From Citrobacter europaeus (GTDB lineage Bacteria; Pseudomonadota; Gammaproteobacteria; Enterobacterales; Enterobacteriaceae), in NCBI GenBank assembly GCA_020099315.1, contig CP083650.1, positions 4,712,001 through 4,776,000 of the forward strand: DNA of 64,000 nt. Direction: 5' to 3'. A program made the translations under genes and the position numbers. The notes below the pieces were generated by a model. That model saw only the letters and a list, made by a program, of their open reading frames with translations, was not told the DNA's origin and did no database searches. Positions 33,790 to 42,208 of the stretch are shown here, one piece after another; the first letter of the stretch is position 1, and the number at the start of each line of letters is the position of its first letter.

Positions 33790-34989
33790 ATGCGTAAACA
33801 AATTCTGATCGTGGGCGCCGGCTTTGCCGGTATGTGGGCAGCATTAAGCGCCGCACGACTGGCGGATAAACATCAGCAGGCCATTGATATTACCGTAATT
33901 GCGCCACAACCAGAGCTGCGTGTCCGTCCACGCTTTTATGAAAGCGCCGTACAAACCCTGGTCGCCCCGCTGCAGCCGTTGTTTGACGTTACTGGCGTCA
34001 ACTTCCTGCAAGGCCACGTCGAGCAGATCCTCCCGGACTCTAAAGAGATAAGCTGGAAAGATGCCAACGGTGAAATTCATCTGCGCCGCTATGACCGCCT
34101 GGTGCTCGCCAGCGGCAGCCACGTAAACCGCGACATTGTCGCCGGCGCCGCTGAGCACGCGTTTGACCTCGACCAGCTCGAGAGCGCCGCCGTACTGGAG
34201 CAGCACATTAAGGATCTCGCATTACAACCGGAAAGTGAGGCCCGCAATACGGTCGTGGTCTGTGGTGGCGGCTTTACCGGGATTGAGATGGCGCTGGAAT
34301 TGCCGGGGCGTTTGCGCGAAATATTGGGCGCTGATGCTAAGACCAGAGTTGTCGTAGTTGAACGCGGCGCTCAGCCAGGCGGGCGCTGGAGCCAGGAATT
34401 ACGTGACGTCATTATCGAAGCCTCCGCTGAACTGGGCGTCGAATGGCTGGTCAATGCGGAAGTAGAGTGCGTGGATGCCTCCGGCGTCACGCTGAAAGAT
34501 GGTCAGATGATTGCTTCGCAGACGGTTATCTGGACGGTCGGCGTACAAGCGAATAGCCTGACAGCACAGATTAACGCTCCGCGCGATCGCCAGGGCCGTC
34601 TGCATGTAAATACCCATCTGCAGGTTGTGGGTCACGATGATATCTACGCCACCGGCGATGTGGCCTATGCCGCCACCGACGACAAAGGCAACCATGCGTT
34701 AATGACCTGCCAGCACGCAATTTTATTGGGCAAGTTCGCCGGGAACAACGCCGCAGCAAGCGTGCTGGACGTGGCGCCGCTGCCGTACCGCCAGGAGATG
34801 TACGTCACTTGTCTGGATCTGGGAGCCTGGGGCGCGGTATATACCGAAGGTTGGGACCAACAGGTGAAACTGACGCGCGCAGAAGCGAAGAAGCTGAAGG
34901 TGTCAATTGTCAGCGAGCTGATTTACCCACCGAAAGCAGACCGCGCGGTAGCGTTTGAGATTGCCGATCCGCTGGCACCGTTTGTTTAA
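33790..34989 (+). CDS. NDH-2-like FAD/NAD(P)H oxidoreductase
   Basis: A 399-residue flavoprotein of the type II NADH dehydrogenase group. Two nucleotide-binding folds are visible: FAD-binding VGAGFAGMWAALSA at residues 7-20 and NAD(P)H-binding VVVCGGGFTGIEMALELPG near residues 154-172. The second FAD motif IYATGDVAYA near residue 283 is also present. It lacks the C-terminal membrane-anchoring stretch of respiratory Ndh, and ends in LAPFV. The closest job I can support is oxidation of NAD(P)H with a quinone or other acceptor. The divergent Rrf2 gene suggests redox or nitrosative control. Confidence 0.85.
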   Translation: MRKQILIVGAGFAGMWAALSAARLADKHQQAIDITVIAPQPELRVRPRFYESAVQTLVAPLQPLFDVTGVNFLQGHVEQILPDSKEISWKDANGEIHLRRYDRLVLASGSHVNRDIVAGAAEHAFDLDQLESAAVLEQHIKDLALQPESEARNTVVVCGGGFTGIEMALELPGRLREILGADAKTRVVVVERGAQPGGRWSQELRDVIIEASAELGVEWLVNAEVECVDASGVTLKDGQMIASQTVIWTVGVQANSLTAQINAPRDRQGRLHVNTHLQVVGHDDIYATGDVAYAATDDKGNHALMTCQHAILLGKFAGNNAAASVLDVAPLPYRQEMYVTCLDLGAWGAVYTEGWDQQVKLTRAEAKKLKVSIVSELIYPPKADRAVAFEIADPLAPFV

Positions 34990-34995
34990 GCCGTA

Positions 34996-35030
34996 ATGCC
35001 GGATGCGGCTACCGCCTTATCCGGCCTACA
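34996..35030. repeat. REP hairpin
   Basis: TGCCGGATGCGGCTACCGCC then TTATCCGGCCTACA between convergent genes. Confidence 0.8.
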
Positions 35031-35032
35031 AA

Positions 35033-35782
35033 CTATGCTGTCCCTGAGTAGATATCGAACCGATGCCCTTTCGTGACTACCGCATTCGGCGTGGCGACAT
35101 CCGCCAGCGGCGGCGCGTAGTCCGGGCGTTTCACCACTACACGTTTGGTGGCCAACTGACGCGCAGGCTCCAGCAGGCCGTCCGCATCCAGATCCGGTCC
35201 TACCAACGACTGAAACACCCGCATCTCTTTTTTCACCAGCGCGCTTTTCTGCTTATGCGGGAACATCGGGTCGAGATAGACCACCTGCGGGCGCGGGGTG
35301 ATATCGGTTAACGCCGTCAGGCTGGAGGCATGGATTAGTTGTAAACGTTCCTGCAGCCACGGGCCGATTTCCGGGTCGGCATAGCCGCGCGCCAGACCAT
35401 CATCAAGCAGCGCCGCCACTACCGGGTTACGTTCCAGCATTCGGACGCGGCAGCCTACCGAGGCCAGTACAAACGCATCGCGCCCCAGCCCGGCTGTCGC
35501 ATCGACTACATCCGGAAGGTAATCGCCTTTAATGCCAACCGCCTTCGCCACCGCTTCACCGCGGCCACCGCCAAACTTGCGCCGATGGGCCATTGCACCG
35601 CCCACGAAATCAACGAAGATACCGCCAAGTTTAGGTTCGTCACGTTTGCGCAGTTCCAGATGTTCCGGCGTCATCACCAGCGCCATCAGGTTATCTTCAT
35701 CGTGTTCCAGTCCCCAGCGGGCGGCCAGAACAGATAAGGCGCCGTCTCCGGCGCCTGTTTCATCCAGTAAACAAATTTTCAC
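35033..35782 (-). CDS. rsmJ: 16S rRNA (guanine1516-N2)-methyltransferase RsmJ
   Basis: A 249-residue SAM-dependent enzyme that makes m2G1516 in 16S rRNA. The SAM-binding motif VVDATAGLGRDAFVLAS and the catalytic motif YLDPMFPHKQKSALVKKEM (DPMF variant of NPPY) are present. Length matches E. coli RsmJ (YhiQ, about 250). It starts 8 bases after the prlC stop, so the two genes form an operon. Confidence 0.96.
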   Translation of the reverse strand: MKICLLDETGAGDGALSVLAARWGLEHDEDNLMALVMTPEHLELRKRDEPKLGGIFVDFVGGAMAHRRKFGGGRGEAVAKAVGIKGDYLPDVVDATAGLGRDAFVLASVGCRVRMLERNPVVAALLDDGLARGYADPEIGPWLQERLQLIHASSLTALTDITPRPQVVYLDPMFPHKQKSALVKKEMRVFQSLVGPDLDADGLLEPARQLATKRVVVKRPDYAPPLADVATPNAVVTKGHRFDIYSGTA

Positions 35783-35790
35783 GCGAACAA

Positions 35791-37833
35791 TCAGCCCTTG
35801 ATGCCGTAATGCGCCAGCATTGCATCCAGCTGCGGCTCGCGGCCACGGAAGCGTTTGAACAGCGTCATCGGCTCTTCCGAACCACCACGGGTGAGGATGT
35901 TATCGAGGAACGATTGTCCGGTTTGGCGGTTGAAAATCCCTTCATCTTCAAAGCGAGAGAAGGCATCTGCCGCCAGCACGTCGGCCCACAGATAGCTGTA
36001 GTAACCTGCCGCATAGCCACCAGCAAAAATGTGGCTGAAGGCATGTGGGAAGCGGCCCCACGTTGGGCCCGGCACCACGGCAACCTGCTTTTTAATTTCC
36101 GCCAGTGTGTCGAGGATTTTCGCCCCTTGCTGCGGGTTAAACTCCGCGTGCAGACGGAAATCAAACAGGCCGAACTCCAGTTGACGGAGAATAAACAGCG
36201 CCGCCTGATAGTTTTTCGACGCCAGCATTTTATCCAGCAGTTCCTTCGGCAGCGGCTCACCGGTCTCAAAGTGACCGGAGATAAATGCCAGTGCTTCTGG
36301 CTCCCAGCACCAGTTTTCCATAAACTGGCTCGGCAGTTCGACCGCATCCCACGGCACGCCGTTGATGCCGGAAACCCCCGCGGTTTCGATACGAGTCAGC
36401 ATATGGTGCAGACCATGGCCGAACTCGTGGAACAGGGTGATCACTTCATCGTGGGTAAACAGGGCGGGTTTGCCGTTCACCGGACGGTTAAAGTTACAGG
36501 TCAGGTAGGCAACAGGCTTTTGCAGCGTACCGTCGGCTTTACGCATCTGCCCGACACAGTCGTCCATCCACGCCCCGCCACGTTTATGCTCCCGGGCATA
36601 CAGGTCAAGATAGAAGCTGCCGCGCAGTTCGTTGTTTTCGTCATACAGCTCGAAGAAACGGACTTCTGGGTGCCAGACGTCAACATCGGTGCGCTCTTTG
36701 GCGGTGATGCCATAAATACGTTTAACCACTTCAAACAGGCCGTTAACGGCTTTGTTTTCCGGGAAATATGGGCGCAACTGCTCGTCGCTGATGCTGTAGA
36801 GGTGCTGTTTTTGTTTCTCGCTGTAGTAAGCGATATCCCACGGCTGCAGCTCATCAACGCCAAATTCCGCTTTTGCGAAGGCGCGCAGCTGGGCTAACTC
36901 TTTCTCACCCTGCGGACGGGCGCGTTTCGCCAGATCAGTCAGGAAGTCGAGCACCTGCTGCGGGTTCTCCGCCATTTTGGTGGACAGCGATTTAAAAGCG
37001 TAGCTTTCGAAACCCAACAGCTGTGCCAGTTCGTGGCGCAGCGCGAGGATCTCTTCCATTATCGGGCTGTTGTCCCATTTGCCAGCGTTTGGTCCCTGGT
37101 CAGACGCGCGAGTGGAATAAGCGCGATACATCTCCTCACGCAGTCCCTGGTTGTCGCAGTAGGTCATGACCGGCAGGTAGCTTGGGATATCCAGCGTTAA
37201 CAGATAGCCTTCCTGCTCTTTAGCTTCAGCCTGGGCTTTTGCGGCGGCCAGCGCGCTCTCCGGCATGCCGGAGAGTTCCGCTTCATCAGTCACCAGCTTA
37301 GTCCAGCCCATGGTGGCATCCAGCACATTGTTGCTGTACAGGTTACCCAGTTCAGACAGGCGGGTAGCGATCTCGCCATAGCGCTGCTGTTTTTCCTTCG
37401 GCAGACCAATACCAGAAAGTTCAAAATCGCGCAGTGCGTTATCGACCGCTTTTTTCTGTGCGGTGTTCAGAGTGGCGTAATGATCGCCATCACGCAGATC
37501 GCGGTACGCCTGATACAAACCTTCATGTTGCCCAACCCAGGTGCTGTATTCAGACAGCAGCGGCAGCGTTTGCTCATAGGCTTCGCGCAATTCCGGGCTG
37601 TTTTTCACCGAGTTCAGGTGGCTAACAGGAGAGAAAATACGCCCCAGCACATCGTCAACTTCTGCCAACGGCTGGCAGAGATTTTCCCAGGTGTACGGCG
37701 CGCCCTGCGCAACCACTCGCTCAACGTTTTCGCGGCAATCATTCAGCGCCTTAGTGACGGCAGGCACAACGTGCTCAGGCTGAATTTTAGAAAACGGCGG
37801 CAGTTCGAAGGGAGTCAGCAATGGATTGGTCAT
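35791..37833 (-). CDS. prlC: oligopeptidase A PrlC
   Basis: A 680-residue cytosolic zinc metallopeptidase of family M3 that degrades signal-peptide fragments and short peptides. The HEFGHGLHH zinc motif lies near residue 470, with the third ligand Glu further on in ELPSQFMENW. The length equals that of E. coli PrlC. It is the first gene of the prlC-rsmJ operon and divergent from rlmJ. E. coli prlC is a heat-shock gene; I did not identify a clear sigma-32 site. Confidence 0.97.
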   Translation of the reverse strand: MTNPLLTPFELPPFSKIQPEHVVPAVTKALNDCRENVERVVAQGAPYTWENLCQPLAEVDDVLGRIFSPVSHLNSVKNSPELREAYEQTLPLLSEYSTWVGQHEGLYQAYRDLRDGDHYATLNTAQKKAVDNALRDFELSGIGLPKEKQQRYGEIATRLSELGNLYSNNVLDATMGWTKLVTDEAELSGMPESALAAAKAQAEAKEQEGYLLTLDIPSYLPVMTYCDNQGLREEMYRAYSTRASDQGPNAGKWDNSPIMEEILALRHELAQLLGFESYAFKSLSTKMAENPQQVLDFLTDLAKRARPQGEKELAQLRAFAKAEFGVDELQPWDIAYYSEKQKQHLYSISDEQLRPYFPENKAVNGLFEVVKRIYGITAKERTDVDVWHPEVRFFELYDENNELRGSFYLDLYAREHKRGGAWMDDCVGQMRKADGTLQKPVAYLTCNFNRPVNGKPALFTHDEVITLFHEFGHGLHHMLTRIETAGVSGINGVPWDAVELPSQFMENWCWEPEALAFISGHFETGEPLPKELLDKMLASKNYQAALFILRQLEFGLFDFRLHAEFNPQQGAKILDTLAEIKKQVAVVPGPTWGRFPHAFSHIFAGGYAAGYYSYLWADVLAADAFSRFEDEGIFNRQTGQSFLDNILTRGGSEEPMTLFKRFRGREPQLDAMLAHYGIKG

Positions 37834-38047
37834 TAGCGCGGTCCTGTTGAAAAGAGTGAATGAAGCGCGTATCCGGCGCTGTGCATATTAATTTGTACAA
37901 TGGGGTTAAGTGTAGAGGATTTCAATGCCAGGCGTTGCGCTTTCGCGGCAGTGACGAGTTTTCTGTATACTGTGGCGATACGCTTTATTTTCGCCCGATA
38001 TCGCGCTGTTTTCGGGCCTACGTTTATAACCTGGAACACGTTTACCC

Positions 38048-38890
38048 ATGCTCAGTTATCGCCACAGTTATCACGCTGGCAACCACGCCGACGTCCTTAA
38101 ACACACCGTTCAGAGCCTGATCATTGAATCGCTCAAAGAGAAAGAAAAACCGTTTCTCTATCTGGACACCCATGCTGGCGCAGGCCGTTATCAGCTGAGC
38201 AGTGAGCATGCCGAACGTACCGGTGAATATCTTGAAGGGATCGCCCGTATCTGGCAGCAGGACGATTTGCCTGCCGAGCTGGAACCCTACATTGGTGTGG
38301 TGCAGCACTTCAACCGTAGCGGTCAGTTGCGCTACTACCCGGGCTCTCCGTTAATTGCTCGCCAGCTGCTGCGCGAACAGGACAGCCTGCAATTAACTGA
38401 ACTGCACCCGAGCGACTTTCCTCTGCTGCGCGGCGAATTCCAGAAGGATGAGCGCGCTCGCGTGGCCAAAGCCGATGGTTATCAGCAGCTAAAAGCAAAA
38501 TTACCGCCAGTTTCCCGTCGCGGGCTGATCCTTATCGATCCACCATATGAAATCAAAAGTGACTACCAGGCGGTGGTAACCGGTATTAACGAAGGCTACA
38601 AGCGTTTCGCGACCGGCACCTATGCGCTGTGGTATCCGGTGGTTTTGCGCCAGCAAATCAAGCGCATGGTCCACGATCTCGAAGACACCGGCATCCGCAA
38701 AATTCTGCAAATTGAGCTGGCGGTACGCCCGGACAGCGATCAGCGCGGCATGACGGCGTCCGGCATGATTGTGATTAACCCGCCGTGGAAGCTGGAGCAG
38801 CAGATGAACAACGTTCTGCCGTGGTTACACAGCAAACTGGTACCGGCAGGAACCGGCCATACCTCGGTAAGCTGGATCGTGCCGGAGTAA
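38048..38890 (+). CDS. rlmJ: 23S rRNA (adenine2030-N6)-methyltransferase RlmJ
   Basis: A 280-residue SAM-dependent enzyme that makes m6A2030 in 23S rRNA. The characteristic N-terminus LSYRHSYHAGNHADVLKH and the catalytic motif IDPPYE near residue 164 are present. The length equals that of E. coli RlmJ (YhiR). It stands alone with a 214-base gap to divergent prlC. Confidence 0.96.
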   Translation: MLSYRHSYHAGNHADVLKHTVQSLIIESLKEKEKPFLYLDTHAGAGRYQLSSEHAERTGEYLEGIARIWQQDDLPAELEPYIGVVQHFNRSGQLRYYPGSPLIARQLLREQDSLQLTELHPSDFPLLRGEFQKDERARVAKADGYQQLKAKLPPVSRRGLILIDPPYEIKSDYQAVVTGINEGYKRFATGTYALWYPVVLRQQIKRMVHDLEDTGIRKILQIELAVRPDSDQRGMTASGMIVINPPWKLEQQMNNVLPWLHSKLVPAGTGHTSVSWIVPE

Positions 38891-38942
38891 TCGCAGCCAT
38901 CGGTGGAACCTTTTAATATCAGGTATACAATCGCGAATATTT

Positions 38943-38973
38943 TGGCGGATGGCGTAACGCTTCTCCGCCCTAC
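38943..38973. repeat. REP-like hairpin before gor
   Basis: GGCGGATGGCGTAACGC then TTCTCCGCCCTACA, a degenerate REP unit 22 bases before the gor start codon. Confidence 0.6.
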
Positions 38974-38994
38974 AATGAACATGAAGGAGCGGTC

Positions 38995-40347
38995 ATGACC
39001 AAGCACTATGATTACATCGCTATTGGCGGCGGCAGCGGCGGTATTGCCTCCATTAACCGTGCAGCAATGTACGGCCAGAAATGCGCACTGATTGAAGCCA
39101 AAGAGTTAGGCGGCACCTGCGTTAACGTTGGCTGCGTACCGAAGAAAGTGATGTGGCATGCCGCACAGGTCCGCGAAGCGATCCACATGTACGGTCCGGA
39201 TTACGGTTTCGACACCACCATCAATAAGTTCGACTGGGATAAACTGATCGCCACGCGTACCGCTTATATCGACCGCATTCATACCTCGTACGACAACGTG
39301 CTGGGCAAAAATAATGTCGATGTGATTAAAGGCTTTGCCCGCTTTGTAGATGCCAAAACCATTGAAGTGAATGGTGAAACCATTACTGCCGATCATATTT
39401 TGATTGCTACCGGTGGTCGCCCGAGCCATCCGAGCATTCCGGGTGTGGAATACGGTATCGACTCCGATGGCTTCTTTGAACTGCCAGCGCTGCCAAAACG
39501 CGTGGCTGTTGTTGGCGCAGGCTATATCGCCGTTGAGCTGGCGGGCGTGATAAACGGCCTGGGTGCCCAAACGCATCTGTTCGTACGTAAACACGCGCCG
39601 CTGCGCAGCTTCGATCCAATGATCGTCGACACGCTGGTTGAGGTGATGAACGCCGAAGGCCCGACTCTGCATACTCATGCAATTCCGAAAGCAGTCGTTA
39701 AAAATGCTGACGGCAGTCTGACCCTGCAACTGGAAGATGGCCGTAGCGAAACGGTAGATTGCCTGATTTGGGCAATTGGTCGTGAACCTGCTACCGACAA
39801 CTTCAACCTGGCGGCGACTGGCGTGAAAACCAACGAAAAAGGCTACATCGTCGTTGATAAATATCAGAACACCAGCGTGCCGGGAATTTATGCCGTCGGC
39901 GATAACACCGGTGCCGTTGAGCTGACGCCGGTTGCTGTTGCCGCGGGCCGTCGCCTGTCCGAGCGTCTATTTAACAACAAACCGGACGAGCATTTAGACT
40001 ACAGCAACATCCCGACCGTGGTCTTCAGCCACCCGCCAATTGGCACCGTGGGCTTAACCGAGCAGCAGGCTCGCGAACAGCACGGCGATGACCAGGTGAA
40101 AGTGTATAAATCATCGTTTACCGCGATGTATACCGCTGTCACCACGCACCGTCAGCCGTGCCGCATGAAGCTGGTTTGCGTCGGTCCGGAAGAGAAGATT
40201 GTCGGTATTCACGGCATCGGTTTTGGGATGGATGAAATGCTGCAAGGCTTCGCGGTGGCTCTGAAAATGGGCGCAACCAAGAAAGACTTTGATAACACCG
40301 TTGCGATTCACCCAACGGCGGCAGAAGAGTTCGTTACCATGCGTTAA
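38995..40347 (+). CDS. gor: glutathione reductase Gor
   Basis: A 450-residue homodimeric flavoenzyme that reduces glutathione disulfide with NADPH. The FAD motif IGGGSGGIAS is at the start, the redox-active disulfide Cys42/Cys47 is in GGTCVNVGCVPKK, the NADPH fold is VVGAGYIAVELAG and the catalytic C-terminal His lies in AIHPTAAEE. The length equals that of E. coli Gor. An AAGGAG ribosome site precedes the ATG. In E. coli it belongs to the OxyR regulon. Confidence 0.98.
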   Translation: MTKHYDYIAIGGGSGGIASINRAAMYGQKCALIEAKELGGTCVNVGCVPKKVMWHAAQVREAIHMYGPDYGFDTTINKFDWDKLIATRTAYIDRIHTSYDNVLGKNNVDVIKGFARFVDAKTIEVNGETITADHILIATGGRPSHPSIPGVEYGIDSDGFFELPALPKRVAVVGAGYIAVELAGVINGLGAQTHLFVRKHAPLRSFDPMIVDTLVEVMNAEGPTLHTHAIPKAVVKNADGSLTLQLEDGRSETVDCLIWAIGREPATDNFNLAATGVKTNEKGYIVVDKYQNTSVPGIYAVGDNTGAVELTPVAVAAGRRLSERLFNNKPDEHLDYSNIPTVVFSHPPIGTVGLTEQQAREQHGDDQVKVYKSSFTAMYTAVTTHRQPCRMKLVCVGPEEKIVGIHGIGFGMDEMLQGFAVALKMGATKKDFDNTVAIHPTAAEEFVTMR

Positions 40348-40353
40348 GCAATA

Positions 40354-40387
40354 AAAAACCGGATGGCGCTTTGCCATCCGGTTTTCT
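40354..40387. terminator. bidirectional terminator between gor and yhjA
   Basis: AAAAAACCGGATGGC then GCCATCCGGTTTT, a REP-derived stem with A-run and T-run. It sits 2 bases after the yhjA stop and 7 after gor. Confidence 0.88.
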
Positions 40388-40388
40388 C

Positions 40389-41783
40389 TTATTTACCCTG
40401 CATATACGGCGTATACACACCGTTCAGACTCTCAAGAAACGCCACGATATCGTCGATATCTTCCTGCGGCAGTTCTTTACCCACCTGATAACGCAGCATC
40501 AGTTTTACCGCACCGTCGAGCGTTGGCACATCACCGCGATGGAAATAAGGCGCGGTCAGCGCAACGTTACGCAAGCCAGGGACTTTTTGACGCAGCTTGT
40601 CACGTAATTCATTGGTGACGTTCATGCGGCCAATATCTGCGGCAGTGACCTCGCCGAAATTAAAGTCCTTTTTCAAACCCAGTGGTTCAAATGAACGTCC
40701 GCCTAAAATAATACCGCCATGACAGGTCGCGCACTTATTATCTTTAAATAACTGATAGCCATGTTTTTGCTGGGCCGTTAACGCGCCTTCATCACCACGC
40801 AGCCATTTATCAAACGGCGAATTTGGCGTGATCAGCGTTTTCTCAAACTCGGCAATCGCATCGGTAATATTATCCCCGCTGAATCCCTGCGGATAAACAG
40901 CGATAAACTCTTGCTTCAGGGTCGGGTCTTTATCCAGTTTCTGGATGATTTCATCCCAGGATTTAGACGCCATTTCAATTGGATTGAGCGGTGGACCACC
41001 CGCCTGCGCCTGCAGTGTTGGCGCACGGCCATCCCAGAATTGTTCTACGTTAAAGACCGAGTTAAATACCGTTGGCGCATTAATAGGCCCAACCGCGCCG
41101 CCTACGCCGATTGATGTTTTCCGGCCATCCACGCCGCCCGCATTCAGGGCGTGGCAGTGGGCGCAAGAAATTGTGCTATCGCCGGAAATACGCGGGTCGT
41201 GGTAAAGCGTAAAGCCCAGCGCCACTTTGCGGGCATCGGTCGGGATACTTTCCGGTATCGGCTGCACAGGTTCGTTACGATGCTGTGCGGCGGTATCGTT
41301 ACTGGCGTAGTACTGCTCACGCTGTTTCGCAATCCAGCCCAGGATCTCGGCTCGCTCCGAATCGCTTACCTTGCCAGCCCAGTGCAATGCGGTATAACGC
41401 GTCGGTGGCATGGTGTCGTACTGCATCACCCATTCAATTTTATTCAGGTCGCTTTGCGATACGGGTTTATCCCCGACCAGCGCCGCACGAACGGCCTCAA
41501 GATTGAATGATTTGTATCCCAGTTGAATGTCGTAATTCATCAACTGTTTAGCGACAGGAAAAGAAGAATAGAAAGGTAATTCGGCTGAAGGGGTGTGACA
41601 ATAATCGCATCCTTTTTCGCGTAAGAACCCTAATACTTTATTATTTTCTTCCAGCGTAGAGGCCTGAACATCAGCCTGTTTGCTACGTTGATTATCGTGA
41701 TACCACACATAACCGGATAATCCAAAATAACAAATCGCGATGCCAGCTATAGCAATCGCGGTAAGACGGGTAATGATTTTCAT
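40389..41783 (-). CDS. yhjA: tri-haem cytochrome c (quinol) peroxidase YhjA
   Basis: A 464-residue membrane-anchored periplasmic peroxidase that reduces hydrogen peroxide with electrons from the quinol pool. Three haem-binding motifs are present: CDYCH in the N-terminal extension, then CAHCH and CATCH in the classical di-haem peroxidase part. Residues 5-24 are a signal anchor. I chose the ATG at 41783 because it gives the E. coli length (465); an alternative ATG five codons upstream is possible. A perfect FNR box lies about 107 bases upstream, in line with anaerobic expression. Confidence 0.95.
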   Translation of the reverse strand: MKIITRLTAIAIAGIAICYFGLSGYVWYHDNQRSKQADVQASTLEENNKVLGFLREKGCDYCHTPSAELPFYSSFPVAKQLMNYDIQLGYKSFNLEAVRAALVGDKPVSQSDLNKIEWVMQYDTMPPTRYTALHWAGKVSDSERAEILGWIAKQREQYYASNDTAAQHRNEPVQPIPESIPTDARKVALGFTLYHDPRISGDSTISCAHCHALNAGGVDGRKTSIGVGGAVGPINAPTVFNSVFNVEQFWDGRAPTLQAQAGGPPLNPIEMASKSWDEIIQKLDKDPTLKQEFIAVYPQGFSGDNITDAIAEFEKTLITPNSPFDKWLRGDEGALTAQQKHGYQLFKDNKCATCHGGIILGGRSFEPLGLKKDFNFGEVTAADIGRMNVTNELRDKLRQKVPGLRNVALTAPYFHRGDVPTLDGAVKLMLRYQVGKELPQEDIDDIVAFLESLNGVYTPYMQGK

Positions 41784-42208
41784 TATTTTTACCCTCACCG
41801 TTGTGAGTTATTGTGACCCAGAAAATAGACTAATTAACACACAGTCTTTGTCGGACCTGACCATCATAGGAAATGAGGGGATTACTATTTTGATAAGTAT
41901 CAAGCAATTACATGGGGGAGAACTATCGATAGAATAGCCTGTGCCTATTATAGAGATAAGACGTTACCTGTTTTGTTCACACCTCGTTGCAATCGAATGT
42001 TCTGAAAATGGAATATCTTCAGGTCGCGCAGAATTCTGAATTATTCATTATTTTCATTGGGATAGTTTTATTTTTTAAATATTGCCCAGCATTAAAACGT
42101 GATCGACCGCACGCTTTACTCACCAGACACCGAAGCGAATGTCTACGCTTAACTGACGAGCGGGCAATAGCCTTAATCTTTCAACGTCCATCGGAGGTCT
42201 TTCTCATT
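41784..42208. other. 425-base yhjA-treF control region
   Basis: It holds the leftward yhjA promoter with its FNR box (41890-41903) and the treF promoter. The frame upstream of the treF ATG stays open back to 41987 but has no ribosome site and reads as low-quality protein, so I call no gene here. Confidence 0.6.
41890..41903 (-). promoter_or_regulatory. perfect FNR box upstream of yhjA
   Basis: TTGATAAGTATCAA is an exact match to the FNR consensus TTGAT-N4-ATCAA. It lies 107 bases before the yhjA start codon, compatible with activation around -41. Confidence 0.85.

Noticed and set aside
35809..36897. 362-codon open frame on the + strand
   Set aside because: It is the shadow of prlC on the opposite strand; no ribosome site or domain supports it.
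41987..42208. 74-codon in-frame extension of TreF
   Set aside because: No ribosome site, low-complexity hydrophobic content and disagreement with TreF length; it is the promoter region.
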